A stretch of DNA of 64,000 nt from an uncultured Bacteroidota bacterium (GTDB lineage: Bacteria > Bacteroidota > Bacteroidia > Chitinophagales > Chitinophagaceae): the NCBI GenBank assembly GCA_903831935.1, contig CAIKZP010000037.1, positions 1-64,000 of the forward strand, in the 5' to 3' direction. A program made the translations under genes and the position numbers. This document shows, one piece after another, positions 28,061 through 38,848 of this stretch (within the stretch, counting starts at the first letter, position 1; the number at the start of each line of letters is the position of its first letter). A model generated the notes under the pieces. That model had not been told where the DNA came from. It ran no database searches and saw nothing but the letters and a program-made list of their open reading frames with translations.

Positions 28061-30262
28061 TTATTTTTTTAGAATTGTAAAATGAAAGGTTGTTCCAATA
28101 TTTTCTTGAGATTCAAGCCAAATTTCTCCTTTTAAATTATAGATGATTTTCTTTGCAATACTAAGTCCAATGCCAGTTCCAGAATATTTGTCTCTGTTAT
28201 GCAACCTCTGAAAAAGCACAAAGATTTTTTCAAAGTATTCTTTTTTTATTCCAATTCCGTTGTCTGATATTGAGAATTGCCAATAGTTCAATTCTTCTTT
28301 ACTTGTTATTGTAATTTCTGGTACTACATCTTCTTTACTATATTTTAAACTATTGTCTATGAAACTCTGAAAAACTTGTCGAATAGGAGATCTATATATT
28401 TTTAACTTTGGTAGTTTGTTAATAATTATGTTAGCATTCTTCTCTTGTATTTTCACTTGATGCAATGTGATGATTTCATCAACTACTTCATTTAAATCAA
28501 CTTCTTCTAGTTCAAAATCATCTAATCTGTCAATCCTTGAATACTCTAACAAATCTAATATCATTTGACGCATTCTTTTTGCACCATCAACTGCAAAGTT
28601 TAAATATGTTTTCCCTTTCTCATCTAAATGATTGCCATATTTTTTATCTAATTGGGCTAAAAAGCTAGTAACCATTCTTAAAGGTTCTTGTAAATCATGA
28701 GAGGCAGAAAAGGCAAACTGTTCTAATTCTTTGTTTACCCTAGCCATTGATTTCATCATTCCTTCTAATTCAATTTCAGTTTTACGTCTGCTTGTAATAT
28801 CAATACCATATCCAATTACAAACTTTAATTTATTATCCTCATAATAAGGATAAAATCTTCTAAATATAAAATTGGTTGATCCTGTTTTTGTATTATGCTC
28901 ATCAACCCAGTCTCTACTTATTTTGGTTTCAATTGCTTCATTAAAGTACCCTCTTCTTTTTGTGGCAATTTTGGTATCTATTCCTTTTAATTCACTGTAA
29001 TCAAAATCATTTTTTCCTATCATCCAATCTCGCAAATTTTTATCGGCAATAGCAGTTGGATTGATGTATAGATAATTATGGTCTTTGTCAAATACAGCAA
29101 TATCGGCAGGGATATTATTTAAAATGTCTTCGGTAAACTGTTTTTGTTGTAATATTTCTTGTTCAATTTTTTTTCTTAGTGTAACATCTTGAATTGTACC
29201 CCTTATTAATTCGTTTTTCCCTTCAGCATTAACAATGGTATTTCCAATATCATTTACAATTCTAATATCTCCATTTGGTTTGATAATTCTGTAATGAATA
29301 TTAAATGAGATAGTATTTTTTATTGCTTCCATTAACTTAGCATTTACCATTGCTTTATCTTCTGGATGAATACCATTTATAAAAACTGTATAATTAGCTT
29401 TTTCAATTTCAGGATCAATTCCTCGAATAGAATATATTTCTTTGGTCCATTCTACCTTTTCGGTAAAAATATTGTATTCCCAACTACCAATATGGGCTAT
29501 TTCTTGACTAGTAGTTAAGAGGATTTCATTTTTTCGAATGGTTTCTTCTTTTTCCTTCCTCTCAGTAATATCAGAATAGTTCCATAAGTGTCCAACACAG
29601 GTATTCTCTTGAATTATTGGAATATAGTTTTGCTCTAATATTTTGCCATTTTTTAATTCTACAATGTTTAATAAATTTATTTTTTTAGCAGTTAATTTAT
29701 TTTCAACATCAATCGTAACCCTTTCTGGATCTTTTAAATTTAATAGGATTGTTGATTTGAAATCATTAAAGTTCTTGTCAATAATATTTTTAGGCTCATC
29801 TTTTATTTCGAATATTTCACAAAACAACTTATTTACAAATATAATTTTACCATCTAAATCTTTCAATAATACACCTGTTTGTATATTATTAATTAACGAG
29901 GTAAATATTGTTTCGGCCTTTTTTCTACTATGTACTTGTTGGTTTAAATAATTTGCAAAAGACATTAAATCATTACTACTAAAATCTAATTGTTCGTCTG
30001 TAATTAAACTGATTGTTTTTTTAAGATTTTCAATAGAACTTTTTCTGATATTTATTTCTTCATTAAGCGATTTGTTGATTTCAATATATTCTTCTTCATT
30101 AATTTCAGAAGCTCTTTCAGATAGGCTTTTATCACGCTCAAATGATTGGTATGATTGATTGATAACATTTAAAAATGCTGCTATTCCTGGATCATCTAAT
30201 GAGACGTTCTCAGGAAAGTGTTTTTTAATTTGCCTCTCTAATAGGTTGTTATACTTCATCAA
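28061..30262 (-). CDS. Multi-PAS sensor histidine kinase
   Basis: Several PAS domains; FAFSASHDLQEPLRMVTSFLAQLDKKYG H-box; FIDNSLKYSKED, ISDNGIGIKKEYFEKIFVLFQRLH, GTGIGLSIAKKII. Confidence 0.93.
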   Translation of the reverse strand: MMKYNNLLERQIKKHFPENVSLDDPGIAAFLNVINQSYQSFERDKSLSERASEINEEEYIEINKSLNEEINIRKSSIENLKKTISLITDEQLDFSSNDLMSFANYLNQQVHSRKKAETIFTSLINNIQTGVLLKDLDGKIIFVNKLFCEIFEIKDEPKNIIDKNFNDFKSTILLNLKDPERVTIDVENKLTAKKINLLNIVELKNGKILEQNYIPIIQENTCVGHLWNYSDITERKEKEETIRKNEILLTTSQEIAHIGSWEYNIFTEKVEWTKEIYSIRGIDPEIEKANYTVFINGIHPEDKAMVNAKLMEAIKNTISFNIHYRIIKPNGDIRIVNDIGNTIVNAEGKNELIRGTIQDVTLRKKIEQEILQQKQFTEDILNNIPADIAVFDKDHNYLYINPTAIADKNLRDWMIGKNDFDYSELKGIDTKIATKRRGYFNEAIETKISRDWVDEHNTKTGSTNFIFRRFYPYYEDNKLKFVIGYGIDITSRRKTEIELEGMMKSMARVNKELEQFAFSASHDLQEPLRMVTSFLAQLDKKYGNHLDEKGKTYLNFAVDGAKRMRQMILDLLEYSRIDRLDDFELEEVDLNEVVDEIITLHQVKIQEKNANIIINKLPKLKIYRSPIRQVFQSFIDNSLKYSKEDVVPEITITSKEELNYWQFSISDNGIGIKKEYFEKIFVLFQRLHNRDKYSGTGIGLSIAKKIIYNLKGEIWLESQENIGTTFHFTILKK

Positions 30263-31379
30263 AACAAGTAATGGTCATTGTTTGGTTATGTAATTGGCAA
30301 TTACCTTTTTCGTTGAATGGAGAAATCTCACCATAAGAATAAAAACCTCCAAAAACAGTATTCATTCCTATGATATCTCTTATAGATTCAATTTCTTCTT
30401 CTATTCTAGGCCCTAAAACAAGTTTTCTACCAACGCAACTTATCAATAAGGCAAAACTTGGTTCTTTTTTATTTGAATTGACTGTATTTGCGGCAGCAAT
30501 AGTTGATGCGGTTATAAGTTTGTCTAAATTAGCCCGCATAAATCGAACTTTTGCACCTGTAGGAATATCACCCGCAAAAGTTAAACTGTTTTCATTTTCA
30601 TCAATTGATAAAATAGTTCTTACGATTGGTTCTGTAGCGCCTTCTAATTGTATAGATAAGGGAAAGAGTAATGCAGAGCTAGGTAAATGTGCAGCATCAG
30701 GTCCTAGGTATTTTTTATAAATAGACAAAGCATTTTTATTATCTATTTCAAATAGCTTATTGCCTTTAGATTTGGTTACTATTTTTTCCATTCCAAAAGT
30801 ATCCCATCCTCCTTGTGACCCATGTGTAACCAATATGTTTTTCCCATAAAATCCAATAGCAACAATATTTCCTTTTGTTGCATTTTCATTTAATCCAACA
30901 AGTGTAGTTTGAAAATTATCGTCGTCTCCAGCCAATCCGCCAGTAACTAATATTTTATTATCTGTTGCATCATTAATTCCTTTTACTAATTCAGACCCAT
31001 TTACAAAACTTCCATCTGATATTACTAAAATATAGGCTAATTCATTGTTGATTAATTCTTTTACTAAGGCCTTTCCACTTTCGTAACTATTTGAATAGTC
31101 TTGAATATTTACCTGTGTTGTTTTAATAGCCGTTTTTTCGAATTCTAAAGCAATTAATACAATAGTGTTATCTGTAACCGTTTCTTGAAATATTTCTCCT
31201 GCTGTACTACAAAGCACAATTTCAGCATCCTTAAATTTTAGCCTAATATTTTCAAATGTAGTTGGGAGTTCTAATATTTTTTTGGCAGCAAAACACAGTA
31301 CTAGATTTGCAGTTTCAGTAACGTTATTACTACTTAATTCTTCAAATTGTTCATTATACTGATATATTGAAGTTTTCAT
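30249..31379 (-). CDS. FIST N/C-domain signal-sensor protein
   Basis: AEIVLCSTAGEIFQETVTDNT, LVTGGLAGDDDNFQTTLVG, NTVFGGFYSYGEISPFNEKGNCQLHNQTMTI. Confidence 0.88.
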   Translation of the reverse strand: MKTSIYQYNEQFEELSSNNVTETANLVLCFAAKKILELPTTFENIRLKFKDAEIVLCSTAGEIFQETVTDNTIVLIALEFEKTAIKTTQVNIQDYSNSYESGKALVKELINNELAYILVISDGSFVNGSELVKGINDATDNKILVTGGLAGDDDNFQTTLVGLNENATKGNIVAIGFYGKNILVTHGSQGGWDTFGMEKIVTKSKGNKLFEIDNKNALSIYKKYLGPDAAHLPSSALLFPLSIQLEGATEPIVRTILSIDENENSLTFAGDIPTGAKVRFMRANLDKLITASTIAAANTVNSNKKEPSFALLISCVGRKLVLGPRIEEEIESIRDIIGMNTVFGGFYSYGEISPFNEKGNCQLHNQTMTITCFDEV

Positions 31380-31687
31380 TTAGGGGACTAATTAATATAC
31401 AATCTGTTTAAACTATTTTTGTATAAATGAATTTTTTTTAAACATTTATCCTTTAAAATAATAAAATTATCACAAATTATTCAATGGCTTTTATAGTCAT
31501 TTCTCCTGAAATTCAATTATATCAATACTTTTAGCGATTTTGGTGTAAAAATAGTAGTATAGAAAGACGAAAAAATGATATAAAAGCGCCCTAAAAATGC
31601 GCAAAAAATACAATTTGATTAATTGTAGACATATATTTTCTTGATAATACGTATTTTGTCAATTCATTCATTTTCATTCAAATATCC

Positions 31688-34201
31688 TCAATTTTTCTGT
31701 TTATTGAATTTCATTCGTTTAAACATTTTTACAATTTCATACCAAATAACACATACTATTCCTGTAATTAAACAGAGGATAATTTGCAGGACATTTAACT
31801 GTTCAAATTCAAAAAAATCAGCAAAGGGCTTAATGTATATTAACATTCCAGTGATTGCAATTGTAATACCAATAATTAGGGTAACTAAGTTGTTTTTATA
31901 GCGGAGTGTAGTAATTATAGAATAATAGAAAGAACGGTTAACCAAGGTTAAAACAATATTAGCAGCAATTAAAACAGTAAAGACCATTGTTCTAGTAATA
32001 GCTTCGTTAAAGCCCTGACTAACGGCATATTGGTAACAAACTAAACTGCCTGCTGTAATTAATAATCCTTGAATTAAACTTGTATTGAGTTCTTTCCAAC
32101 TAAAAAATGTATTCGATAATACACGTGGTAATTTTAGCATGGTATTTTTTTCCATTGGTTCATTTTCATAAATAATGGAACAGGTTGGTCCCATAATAAG
32201 TTCTAAAAATATAATATGGATTGGTGAAAAAATATTTGGATAAACCCATCCTAATGCCAATGGTATAAATACAGTTAGCACAATCGGTATATGTATAGAA
32301 ATGATATACTGGATAGCTTTTTTTAAGTTGGTATAAATTCTTCTACCCATTGCAATAGCATCCACCATTTTTGATAGGTCGTCGTCAACTAATATTAAGG
32401 AAGCGGCTTGTTTAGCAATTTCAGTTCCTTTTTTACCCATGGCTATTCCAATATGTGCTGCCTTTAGTGCTGGTCCGTCATTTACCCCATCGCCAGTCAT
32501 GGCAACTACTTCATTTCTAGATTTAAGTGCATTAATAATTTTCAATTTTGCATCTGGAAACATGCGTGTGAATATTTGAATATCCATTATTTTAGCCTGT
32601 AGTTCAGCATCAGATAATTGCATGAGCTCTTGACCAGTAATACAATGTTTATAACCGCTAAAATTTATTTGTTTGGCAATAGAGGTGGTGGTTGCAGCAT
32701 TATCTCCGGTAATAATTTTTACATTAATCCCAGCGCTATAAAAATGTTCTAAAACAGTTGCTATATTGTGTTTTGGTGGATCATAAAATGCAATCAAGCC
32801 TAAAAATTCAAATGGAATTTCTTGTTGTGTATTAGGATATGGTTGATTTGGTAAACTTGCTTCTCCAACAGCTAACACACGATAGCCTTCTTGTGTAAGA
32901 CTATGTATAGCAGCATCTATTGCAATTGTTTTTTCATTGCTAAGAAAACAAACCTGCATAATCGCTTCAGGTGCACCTTTTGTTGCAATAATTTTATTGC
33001 CCATATGGTTTTCAAATATATGGGTCATCATTGGCGGGTTTCCACTTAAGGGGTATTCGTGAACCATTTTATAATGCTGCCTTTCATCTGTTGAAAGTAA
33101 TTTTACATAACTATCATGCAAAGCAATTTCCATAGGATCAAATGGAATGGGTTCACTTGCCCACATGGCCATTCGAATCAATTCTTTTTCAGTATTATTT
33201 AATGTATGGTGAACGCTAATAATTCTTTCATCTTTTACTGAATATATTTTCACCAATTCCATCCTGTTTTCGGTGATGGTTCCTGTTTTATCTGTACAAA
33301 TAACAGTGGCACTTCCAAGTGTTTCTACCGTTTTCATTTGTTTAACAATAATGCCCATTTTCATGAGTCTCCAGGCCCCTAAAGCCATGAATGTGGCAAA
33401 TGCTACAGGAATTTCTTCGGGCAAAATACTCATAGCAAGTGTAAGCGCTTTTAACAAACTATCAAGCACATTTTTTGTATGTTGAAAATTGATGAACCAA
33501 ACAATTAAAAAAACAATTGCTCCTACAAAAACCATTTTTTTTACAAAATTGCTTATCTGTTTTTCTAGGGGTGTTTTTTCTTCTTGTATACTTTCTAAAC
33601 TTTTTCCTATGGCACCTAGTTTGGTTTCATTGCCAATTGCAGTTATTCTAGCAATGGCTAAACCACTAGCTACATGCGTTCCCCGGAATATGAAATTATT
33701 TTCTTTTGCATTGTCTTTAAATACAGCCAGTGATTCGCCAGTAAGCACCGATTCGTTTACCGAAAAATCATTTGACCGAATAATTATACCATCTGCAGGA
33801 ATTGATGAGCCTTCTTCTACCATTAAGCAGTCACCAATTACCAATTCGTCGCTTTTAATTTCAATGATTTCTCCGTTTCGAATAACTTTTGAGTTTGGTT
33901 CTGTAAAAGATTTTAATTTATCTAATGCGTTTCTGCTTCTTGAATCTTGGTATAAAGAAATGGTAGCAACTAACACAATTGCACAAGCCAAAAAAATACC
34001 ATCTCCTGTTTTGCCACTAATAAAATAAATAATAGATGCTACTAATAACAATGCAACCATCGGTTCTTTTGCTAAGCTTTTTATGGCATCAATCAATCCA
34101 TTTTCTTTTTTAAAAGTCAAAGCATTTTGTCCATATTTATTTCTAGCTAATGCTACTTCTTGATTTGTTAAACCTTGAATATTGTAATGATTGGTAGCCA
34201 T
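31688..34201 (-). CDS. Cation-translocating P-type ATPase (calcium-type, P2-like)
   Basis: VICTDKTGTITENRMELV, SILPEEIPVAFATFMALGAW, MTGDGVNDGPALKAAHIGIAMGKKGTEIAKQAA. Confidence 0.92.
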   Translation of the reverse strand: MATNHYNIQGLTNQEVALARNKYGQNALTFKKENGLIDAIKSLAKEPMVALLLVASIIYFISGKTGDGIFLACAIVLVATISLYQDSRSRNALDKLKSFTEPNSKVIRNGEIIEIKSDELVIGDCLMVEEGSSIPADGIIIRSNDFSVNESVLTGESLAVFKDNAKENNFIFRGTHVASGLAIARITAIGNETKLGAIGKSLESIQEEKTPLEKQISNFVKKMVFVGAIVFLIVWFINFQHTKNVLDSLLKALTLAMSILPEEIPVAFATFMALGAWRLMKMGIIVKQMKTVETLGSATVICTDKTGTITENRMELVKIYSVKDERIISVHHTLNNTEKELIRMAMWASEPIPFDPMEIALHDSYVKLLSTDERQHYKMVHEYPLSGNPPMMTHIFENHMGNKIIATKGAPEAIMQVCFLSNEKTIAIDAAIHSLTQEGYRVLAVGEASLPNQPYPNTQQEIPFEFLGLIAFYDPPKHNIATVLEHFYSAGINVKIITGDNAATTTSIAKQINFSGYKHCITGQELMQLSDAELQAKIMDIQIFTRMFPDAKLKIINALKSRNEVVAMTGDGVNDGPALKAAHIGIAMGKKGTEIAKQAASLILVDDDLSKMVDAIAMGRRIYTNLKKAIQYIISIHIPIVLTVFIPLALGWVYPNIFSPIHIIFLELIMGPTCSIIYENEPMEKNTMLKLPRVLSNTFFSWKELNTSLIQGLLITAGSLVCYQYAVSQGFNEAITRTMVFTVLIAANIVLTLVNRSFYYSIITTLRYKNNLVTLIIGITIAITGMLIYIKPFADFFEFEQLNVLQIILCLITGIVCVIWYEIVKMFKRMKFNKQKN

Positions 34202-34392
34202 ATATGAAGTGGATATTAATAATGCATAGTAACACTATTACTATAAGCTACAAATGATAATGGTCAGTTTTTCAATTAAAAACCCAATAATGTTTTTTTA
34301 AATAAACCCAATTGCTTTCTAGGAGTAGTAATTGGCGTTTAGGTAGGCTAAATCTTTGTCTTTCTATAATTGAAGTCTTCAACAAAAAAATC

Positions 34393-35337
34393 TTATACTA
34401 CTTCTACTGAACTTCTTTTCGACTGCCATCCAATTAGTAGCACGCCAATAATTACTAAAATAGTACCTATTAATTGAGGTAGAATAATGGGTTCACCCAA
34501 AAAGAAATGTGCTTGAATAACAGTTGAAACCGGACCAATACTAATAATGATTGACACATTATTGCTGCCAATCATTTTCATTCCATTACTCATTAAAAAA
34601 GAGGGGAGTACTGTTGCAATAATTGCTAATGCAATCGTATACCAAATAAGCGTATTTGTAAAAGGAATTTCTTGAATATTTCTTGTAAAAAGAAAATGTA
34701 AAAAGATGCCAATTGTTGCGGCTAACATTGCATAAGCTGTATATCGTGTAACACCAACTTTAGGAATCATTCTGCCTGTACCAACCAAATAAAAAGAATA
34801 AGTAATTGCACAAAGAAAAATCATGAAAGAACCAAAATAAAAATTAGGGTTACTCGTATCAATTTTCATTTCTCCAATATAAGCAATGCCAATACCTAGG
34901 TAGGTTAAAATAAGTGCTGCTATTTGTGTTCTATTCAATTTGGCTTTATATACCAAACTATTAATTAAAACAGAAAAAGTAGGATAGAGGAAAAGTATTA
35001 ATCTTTCTAGTCCGGCCGATATATATTGTAAACCTATAAAGTCGAATAAGCTACTTAAATAATATCCAAAAATGCCCAGCAAAATTAAATAGAGCCATTC
35101 TTTTTTTGTGAGAGCAGCTACTGATTCTTTTTTTGAACCCATCCTTGCTGCTACTAAATAAAATGGGAGGGAGAATAACATACGTAGCGTTAATAAAGTA
35201 ACCGCATCTACGCCTGTAGATTTAAAAGCCAGTTTTACAAAAATGGCTTTGGTTGAAAAAAATACAGCACCCAAAATTGTTATCAGAAATCCTGCTAAAC
35301 TCAATTGGTATGCTGTATCTTTTTTGCTTTGCGGCAT
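34393..35337 (-). CDS. EamA/DMT-family transporter
   Basis: About ten TM segments; two EamA-like halves. Confidence 0.85.
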   Translation of the reverse strand: MPQSKKDTAYQLSLAGFLITILGAVFFSTKAIFVKLAFKSTGVDAVTLLTLRMLFSLPFYLVAARMGSKKESVAALTKKEWLYLILLGIFGYYLSSLFDFIGLQYISAGLERLILFLYPTFSVLINSLVYKAKLNRTQIAALILTYLGIGIAYIGEMKIDTSNPNFYFGSFMIFLCAITYSFYLVGTGRMIPKVGVTRYTAYAMLAATIGIFLHFLFTRNIQEIPFTNTLIWYTIALAIIATVLPSFLMSNGMKMIGSNNVSIIISIGPVSTVIQAHFFLGEPIILPQLIGTILVIIGVLLIGWQSKRSSVEVV

Positions 35338-35356
35338 AATTTATTCTTAAGCCAAT

Positions 35357-36169
35357 TTAAACACTCACATTAAATTCGCGCAATGCGTCATTTAAACTAG
35401 TTTTTAAATCGGTACTTGCTTTACGTGTTCCAATAATTAAAGCGCAATTAACATGGTAAATTCCTGCTGGAAATTCTTTTGGATATGTACCAGGAATCAC
35501 TACGCTTCTTGCAGGGACACGTCCTTTATATTCAATTGGCTCAGGTCCACTAACGTCAATAATTTTAGTTGATTTTGTTAGCACCACATTGGCACCTAAT
35601 ACGGCTTCTTTTTCAACAATTACGCCTTCTACAACAATCGCCCTACTTCCTATAAAACAACCATCTTCAATAATTACCGGACTAGCTTGTAATGGTTCTA
35701 ATACACCACCAATTCCTACGCCACCACTTAAGTGAACGCCTTTTCCAATTTGCGCACAACTGCCAACAGTTGCCCAAGTATCCACCATGGTTCCTTCGTC
35801 TACAAATGCACCAATATTTACATAACTAGGCATTAAAACCACGTTTTTAGCTAAATAAGCGCCATATCGGGCAACGGCATGTGGAACGGCACGTACACCT
35901 AATTCTTTATAATTGCTTTTCAACAACATTTTATCGTAAAACTCAAAAGGAGCCAACTCCCAGGTTTGCATTTGTTGAATACCAAAATATAGTAGAATGG
36001 CTTGTTTTACCCATTCGTTTACTACCCAGCCATTCTCGGTAGGGGCAGCTGTTCTTAGCCTTCCTTTATCTACTTCTTCTATTACCGCTCTAATAGCATC
36101 TGTGTACTTGGTGTCTTTAAGTAGTTCTCTGTTGTCCCAGGCTTCTAGGATCAATGCTTGTAATGACAT
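35357..36169 (-). CDS. dapD: 2,3,4,5-tetrahydropyridine-2,6-dicarboxylate N-succinyltransferase
   Basis: Left-handed beta-helix hexapeptides; VGSCAQIGKGVHLSGGVGIGGVLEPLQASPVIIEDGCFIGSRAIVVEGV. Confidence 0.95.
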   Translation of the reverse strand: MSLQALILEAWDNRELLKDTKYTDAIRAVIEEVDKGRLRTAAPTENGWVVNEWVKQAILLYFGIQQMQTWELAPFEFYDKMLLKSNYKELGVRAVPHAVARYGAYLAKNVVLMPSYVNIGAFVDEGTMVDTWATVGSCAQIGKGVHLSGGVGIGGVLEPLQASPVIIEDGCFIGSRAIVVEGVIVEKEAVLGANVVLTKSTKIIDVSGPEPIEYKGRVPARSVVIPGTYPKEFPAGIYHVNCALIIGTRKASTDLKTSLNDALREFNVSV

Positions 36170-36301
36170 GCTTTAAATTTTTGCAAACATACAGTTAGAA
36201 TGGCTTTGATTTTATTTGTTATGCTTGAATTAATAAAAAAAATAAAATCAAGGTAAATGGTCATCAACCATGCTAGCTAGTACTTCAATCTAATTAATAA
36301 G

Positions 36302-36309
36302 TATTTTTG
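36302..36309 (+). promoter_or_regulatory. Candidate Bacteroidota -7 element (TATTTTTG) for the downstream GT9 gene
   Basis: Matches TAnnTTTG; ATG at 36315; no clear -33 TTTG found. Confidence 0.35.
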
Positions 36310-36314
36310 TAGAG

Positions 36315-37313
36315 ATGCAAAAGATTTTAGTCATACAAACTGCTTTTATTGGGGATGTCGTTCTAGCAACTGGTATTCTAGAAAAATTACATGCGTTTTA
36401 TCCAAACTGCATCATTGATATACTTGTTAGAAAAGGAAATGAATCACTATTTACACAACATCCATTTATACATCAAGTACTAATTTGGAATAAAAAAAGC
36501 CATAAATACAGTAACCTAATTCGTACAATTAAACAAATTCGGGCCAATCGGTATACACAGGTAATTAACCTGCAACGCTATGCTGCAACGGGTTTGATTA
36601 CTGTTTTTTCTGGTGCAAAACAAACCATTGGGTTTAATAAAAATCCATTTAGCTTGCTGTTTAGTAAAAGCATCAAACACCATTTTAGTGAGGGGCAAAC
36701 TGAATTACACGAAATTGAACGCAACCACCAATTAATTGCTGCATTTACCAATGAATTTGCGGCAAAGCCTAAATTATATCCAACATTAGCAGATCAAACA
36801 AGTATTGCAGCGTATACGGCATTGCCATTTATTTGCATAGCCCCAGCATCTGTATGGTACACCAAACAATTTCCTGCTCAAAAATGGATTGATTTAATAC
36901 AGGCATTGCCTAGTAGGTATACCATTTATTTGTTAGGAGCGCCTTCCGATCATGCACTTTGTACCGATTTGGTGGTAACAGATTCTTTTATGCGTACCCA
37001 CAATTTGGCGGGCAAACTGAATTTTTTAGCCTCAGCCGCACTAATGCAACAAGCCGAAATGAATTATGTAAACGACTCGGCACCAATGCATTTTGCATCG
37101 GCTGTTGATGCGCCTGTAACGGCGGTTTACTGTTCTACAATACCTGCATTTGGGTATGGTCCACTTTCATCTAAAAGTCATATTGTAGAACTGTCAGAAG
37201 CCTTGCCCTGTAGGCCTTGTGGCATCCACGGCCAAAAACAATGCCCAGAAAAACATTTCAATTGCGCGCAAAAAATAAGTACCCAACAATTATTAGCGGT
37301 ATTAACAGTATAA
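36315..37313 (+). CDS. Glycosyltransferase family 9 (heptosyltransferase-like)
   Basis: ILVIQTAFIGDVVLATGILEKL; IAPASVWYTKQFPAQKWIDLIQAL; YVNDSAPMHFASAVDAPVTAVY. Confidence 0.9.
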   Translation: MQKILVIQTAFIGDVVLATGILEKLHAFYPNCIIDILVRKGNESLFTQHPFIHQVLIWNKKSHKYSNLIRTIKQIRANRYTQVINLQRYAATGLITVFSGAKQTIGFNKNPFSLLFSKSIKHHFSEGQTELHEIERNHQLIAAFTNEFAAKPKLYPTLADQTSIAAYTALPFICIAPASVWYTKQFPAQKWIDLIQALPSRYTIYLLGAPSDHALCTDLVVTDSFMRTHNLAGKLNFLASAALMQQAEMNYVNDSAPMHFASAVDAPVTAVYCSTIPAFGYGPLSSKSHIVELSEALPCRPCGIHGQKQCPEKHFNCAQKISTQQLLAVLTV

Positions 37314-37346
37314 TCCTAAACGCAAAGACTAGTACATTTACAGCAG

Positions 37347-38765
37347 ATGCAGATACCTTGTACCTCAATAGAAACAACCATATTTAACCGAATAGCCGCA
37401 GCTGCAGCCAGTTTAAACCTGCCTACATATTTAATTGGGGGGTTTGTTCGCGATAAAATTATTGGCCGAGCCACCAAAGATGCAGATATTGTTTGTTTGG
37501 GTGATGGCATTGAATTAGCCAATAAAGTGGCTGATTTATTTGAGCCCCGACCCACTGTTGCATTCTTTAAAAATTTTGGAACTGCGCAAATTAAATTGCC
37601 AGAAATGGAAATTGAGTTTGTAGGTGCAAGAAAAGAAAGTTATCAATTAGAAAGTAGAAAGCCACAAGTAGAAACAGGTAGTTTAGAAGACGATCAAAAT
37701 AGAAGAGACTTTACCATCAATGCACTTGCTATTAGTTTAAACAAAGCAGATTTTGGTCAATTAATTGACCCTTTTAATGGCGTTGCAGCAATTGAAAATA
37801 AAATCATTCAAACCCCATTATTACCAGAACAAACTTTTAGCGACGATCCATTAAGAATGATGCGGGCCATAAGGTTTGCTGCACAATTACAATTTACAAT
37901 TGTGCCCGAAACCCTTGAAGCGATTAAGGTGCAGGCTCCTAGAATAAAAATTGTATCTCAAGAACGTATAACAGATGAACTCAATAAAATAATGCTTTGT
38001 AGTAAGCCATCTGTTGGTTGGGATTTGCTGTTTCAAACAGGATTATTGCAAATTATTTTTCCGCAAATGGTGGAATTGTATGGAGCAGAAAATATTGAGG
38101 GAATGGGGCATAAAGATAATTTTTATCATACCCTTCAAGTGATTGACAATATTTCTGAAAATACCAATGACCTATGGTTGCGATGGGCAGCTTTATTGCA
38201 CGATATTGGTAAGCCTGCTACCAAGCAATTTGAAGAAGGGCATGGTTTTACTTTTCATGGTCATGAAGTAGTTGGCGCAAGAATGGTTCCAAAAATTTTT
38301 ACCAAGTTAAAATTGCCATTGAACGAAAAAATGAAAATGGTACAGAAGTTGGTGTTATTGCATTTACGGCCAATCAGCTTAACCAATGAAAATATTACCG
38401 ATAGTGCTGTGCGTAGGTTATTATTTGATGCTGGTGAAGATGTCGATGCATTAATGTTGCTTTGTTCTGCAGACATAACTAGCAAGAATAAATTTAAAGT
38501 AAAGCGATACCTGCAAAATTTTGAAATGGTAAAACAGCGCATGAAAGCGGTGGAAGAAAGTGATCAAATGCGCAATTGGCAACCACCTATAACCGGTGAG
38601 ATGATTATGGCACATTTTGGACTAAGTCCTGGAAAAAATGTTGGAATTATTAAAGATGCCATCCGCGAAGCAATTTTAGACGGATTAATTGCTAACAATT
38701 ATACGGCTGCTTTTGGATTTATGTTAGAAAAGGCGGCAGAATTAAATTTACACCCATTGAATTAA
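37347..38765 (+). CDS. cca: CCA tRNA nucleotidyltransferase / poly(A) polymerase family with HD domain
   Basis: [54 protein letters not shown]. Confidence 0.92.
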   Translation: MQIPCTSIETTIFNRIAAAAASLNLPTYLIGGFVRDKIIGRATKDADIVCLGDGIELANKVADLFEPRPTVAFFKNFGTAQIKLPEMEIEFVGARKESYQLESRKPQVETGSLEDDQNRRDFTINALAISLNKADFGQLIDPFNGVAAIENKIIQTPLLPEQTFSDDPLRMMRAIRFAAQLQFTIVPETLEAIKVQAPRIKIVSQERITDELNKIMLCSKPSVGWDLLFQTGLLQIIFPQMVELYGAENIEGMGHKDNFYHTLQVIDNISENTNDLWLRWAALLHDIGKPATKQFEEGHGFTFHGHEVVGARMVPKIFTKLKLPLNEKMKMVQKLVLLHLRPISLTNENITDSAVRRLLFDAGEDVDALMLLCSADITSKNKFKVKRYLQNFEMVKQRMKAVEESDQMRNWQPPITGEMIMAHFGLSPGKNVGIIKDAIREAILDGLIANNYTAAFGFMLEKAAELNLHPLN

Positions 38766-38848
38766 TTATAAATTCGTGCAATACTCACAAGATACTTGCG
38801 TAATTTGCATGTTAAATAACTACCACTCACAATTAGCAACTCAATAGA

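Noticed and set aside
24097-31379. Two-component cluster considered as a hybrid HTCS linked to the sugar locus
   Set aside because: The kinases lack the periplasmic beta-propeller of HTCSs, and the region is more than 10 kb away with unrelated genes between; the sugar locus has its own DeoR regulator.
33489-34028. 179-aa plus-strand ORF antisense to the P-type ATPase
   Set aside because: Antisense shadow of a well-supported P-type ATPase; no recognisable domain. The same applies to other long antisense ORFs, e.g. 5206-5682 and 7899-8273.
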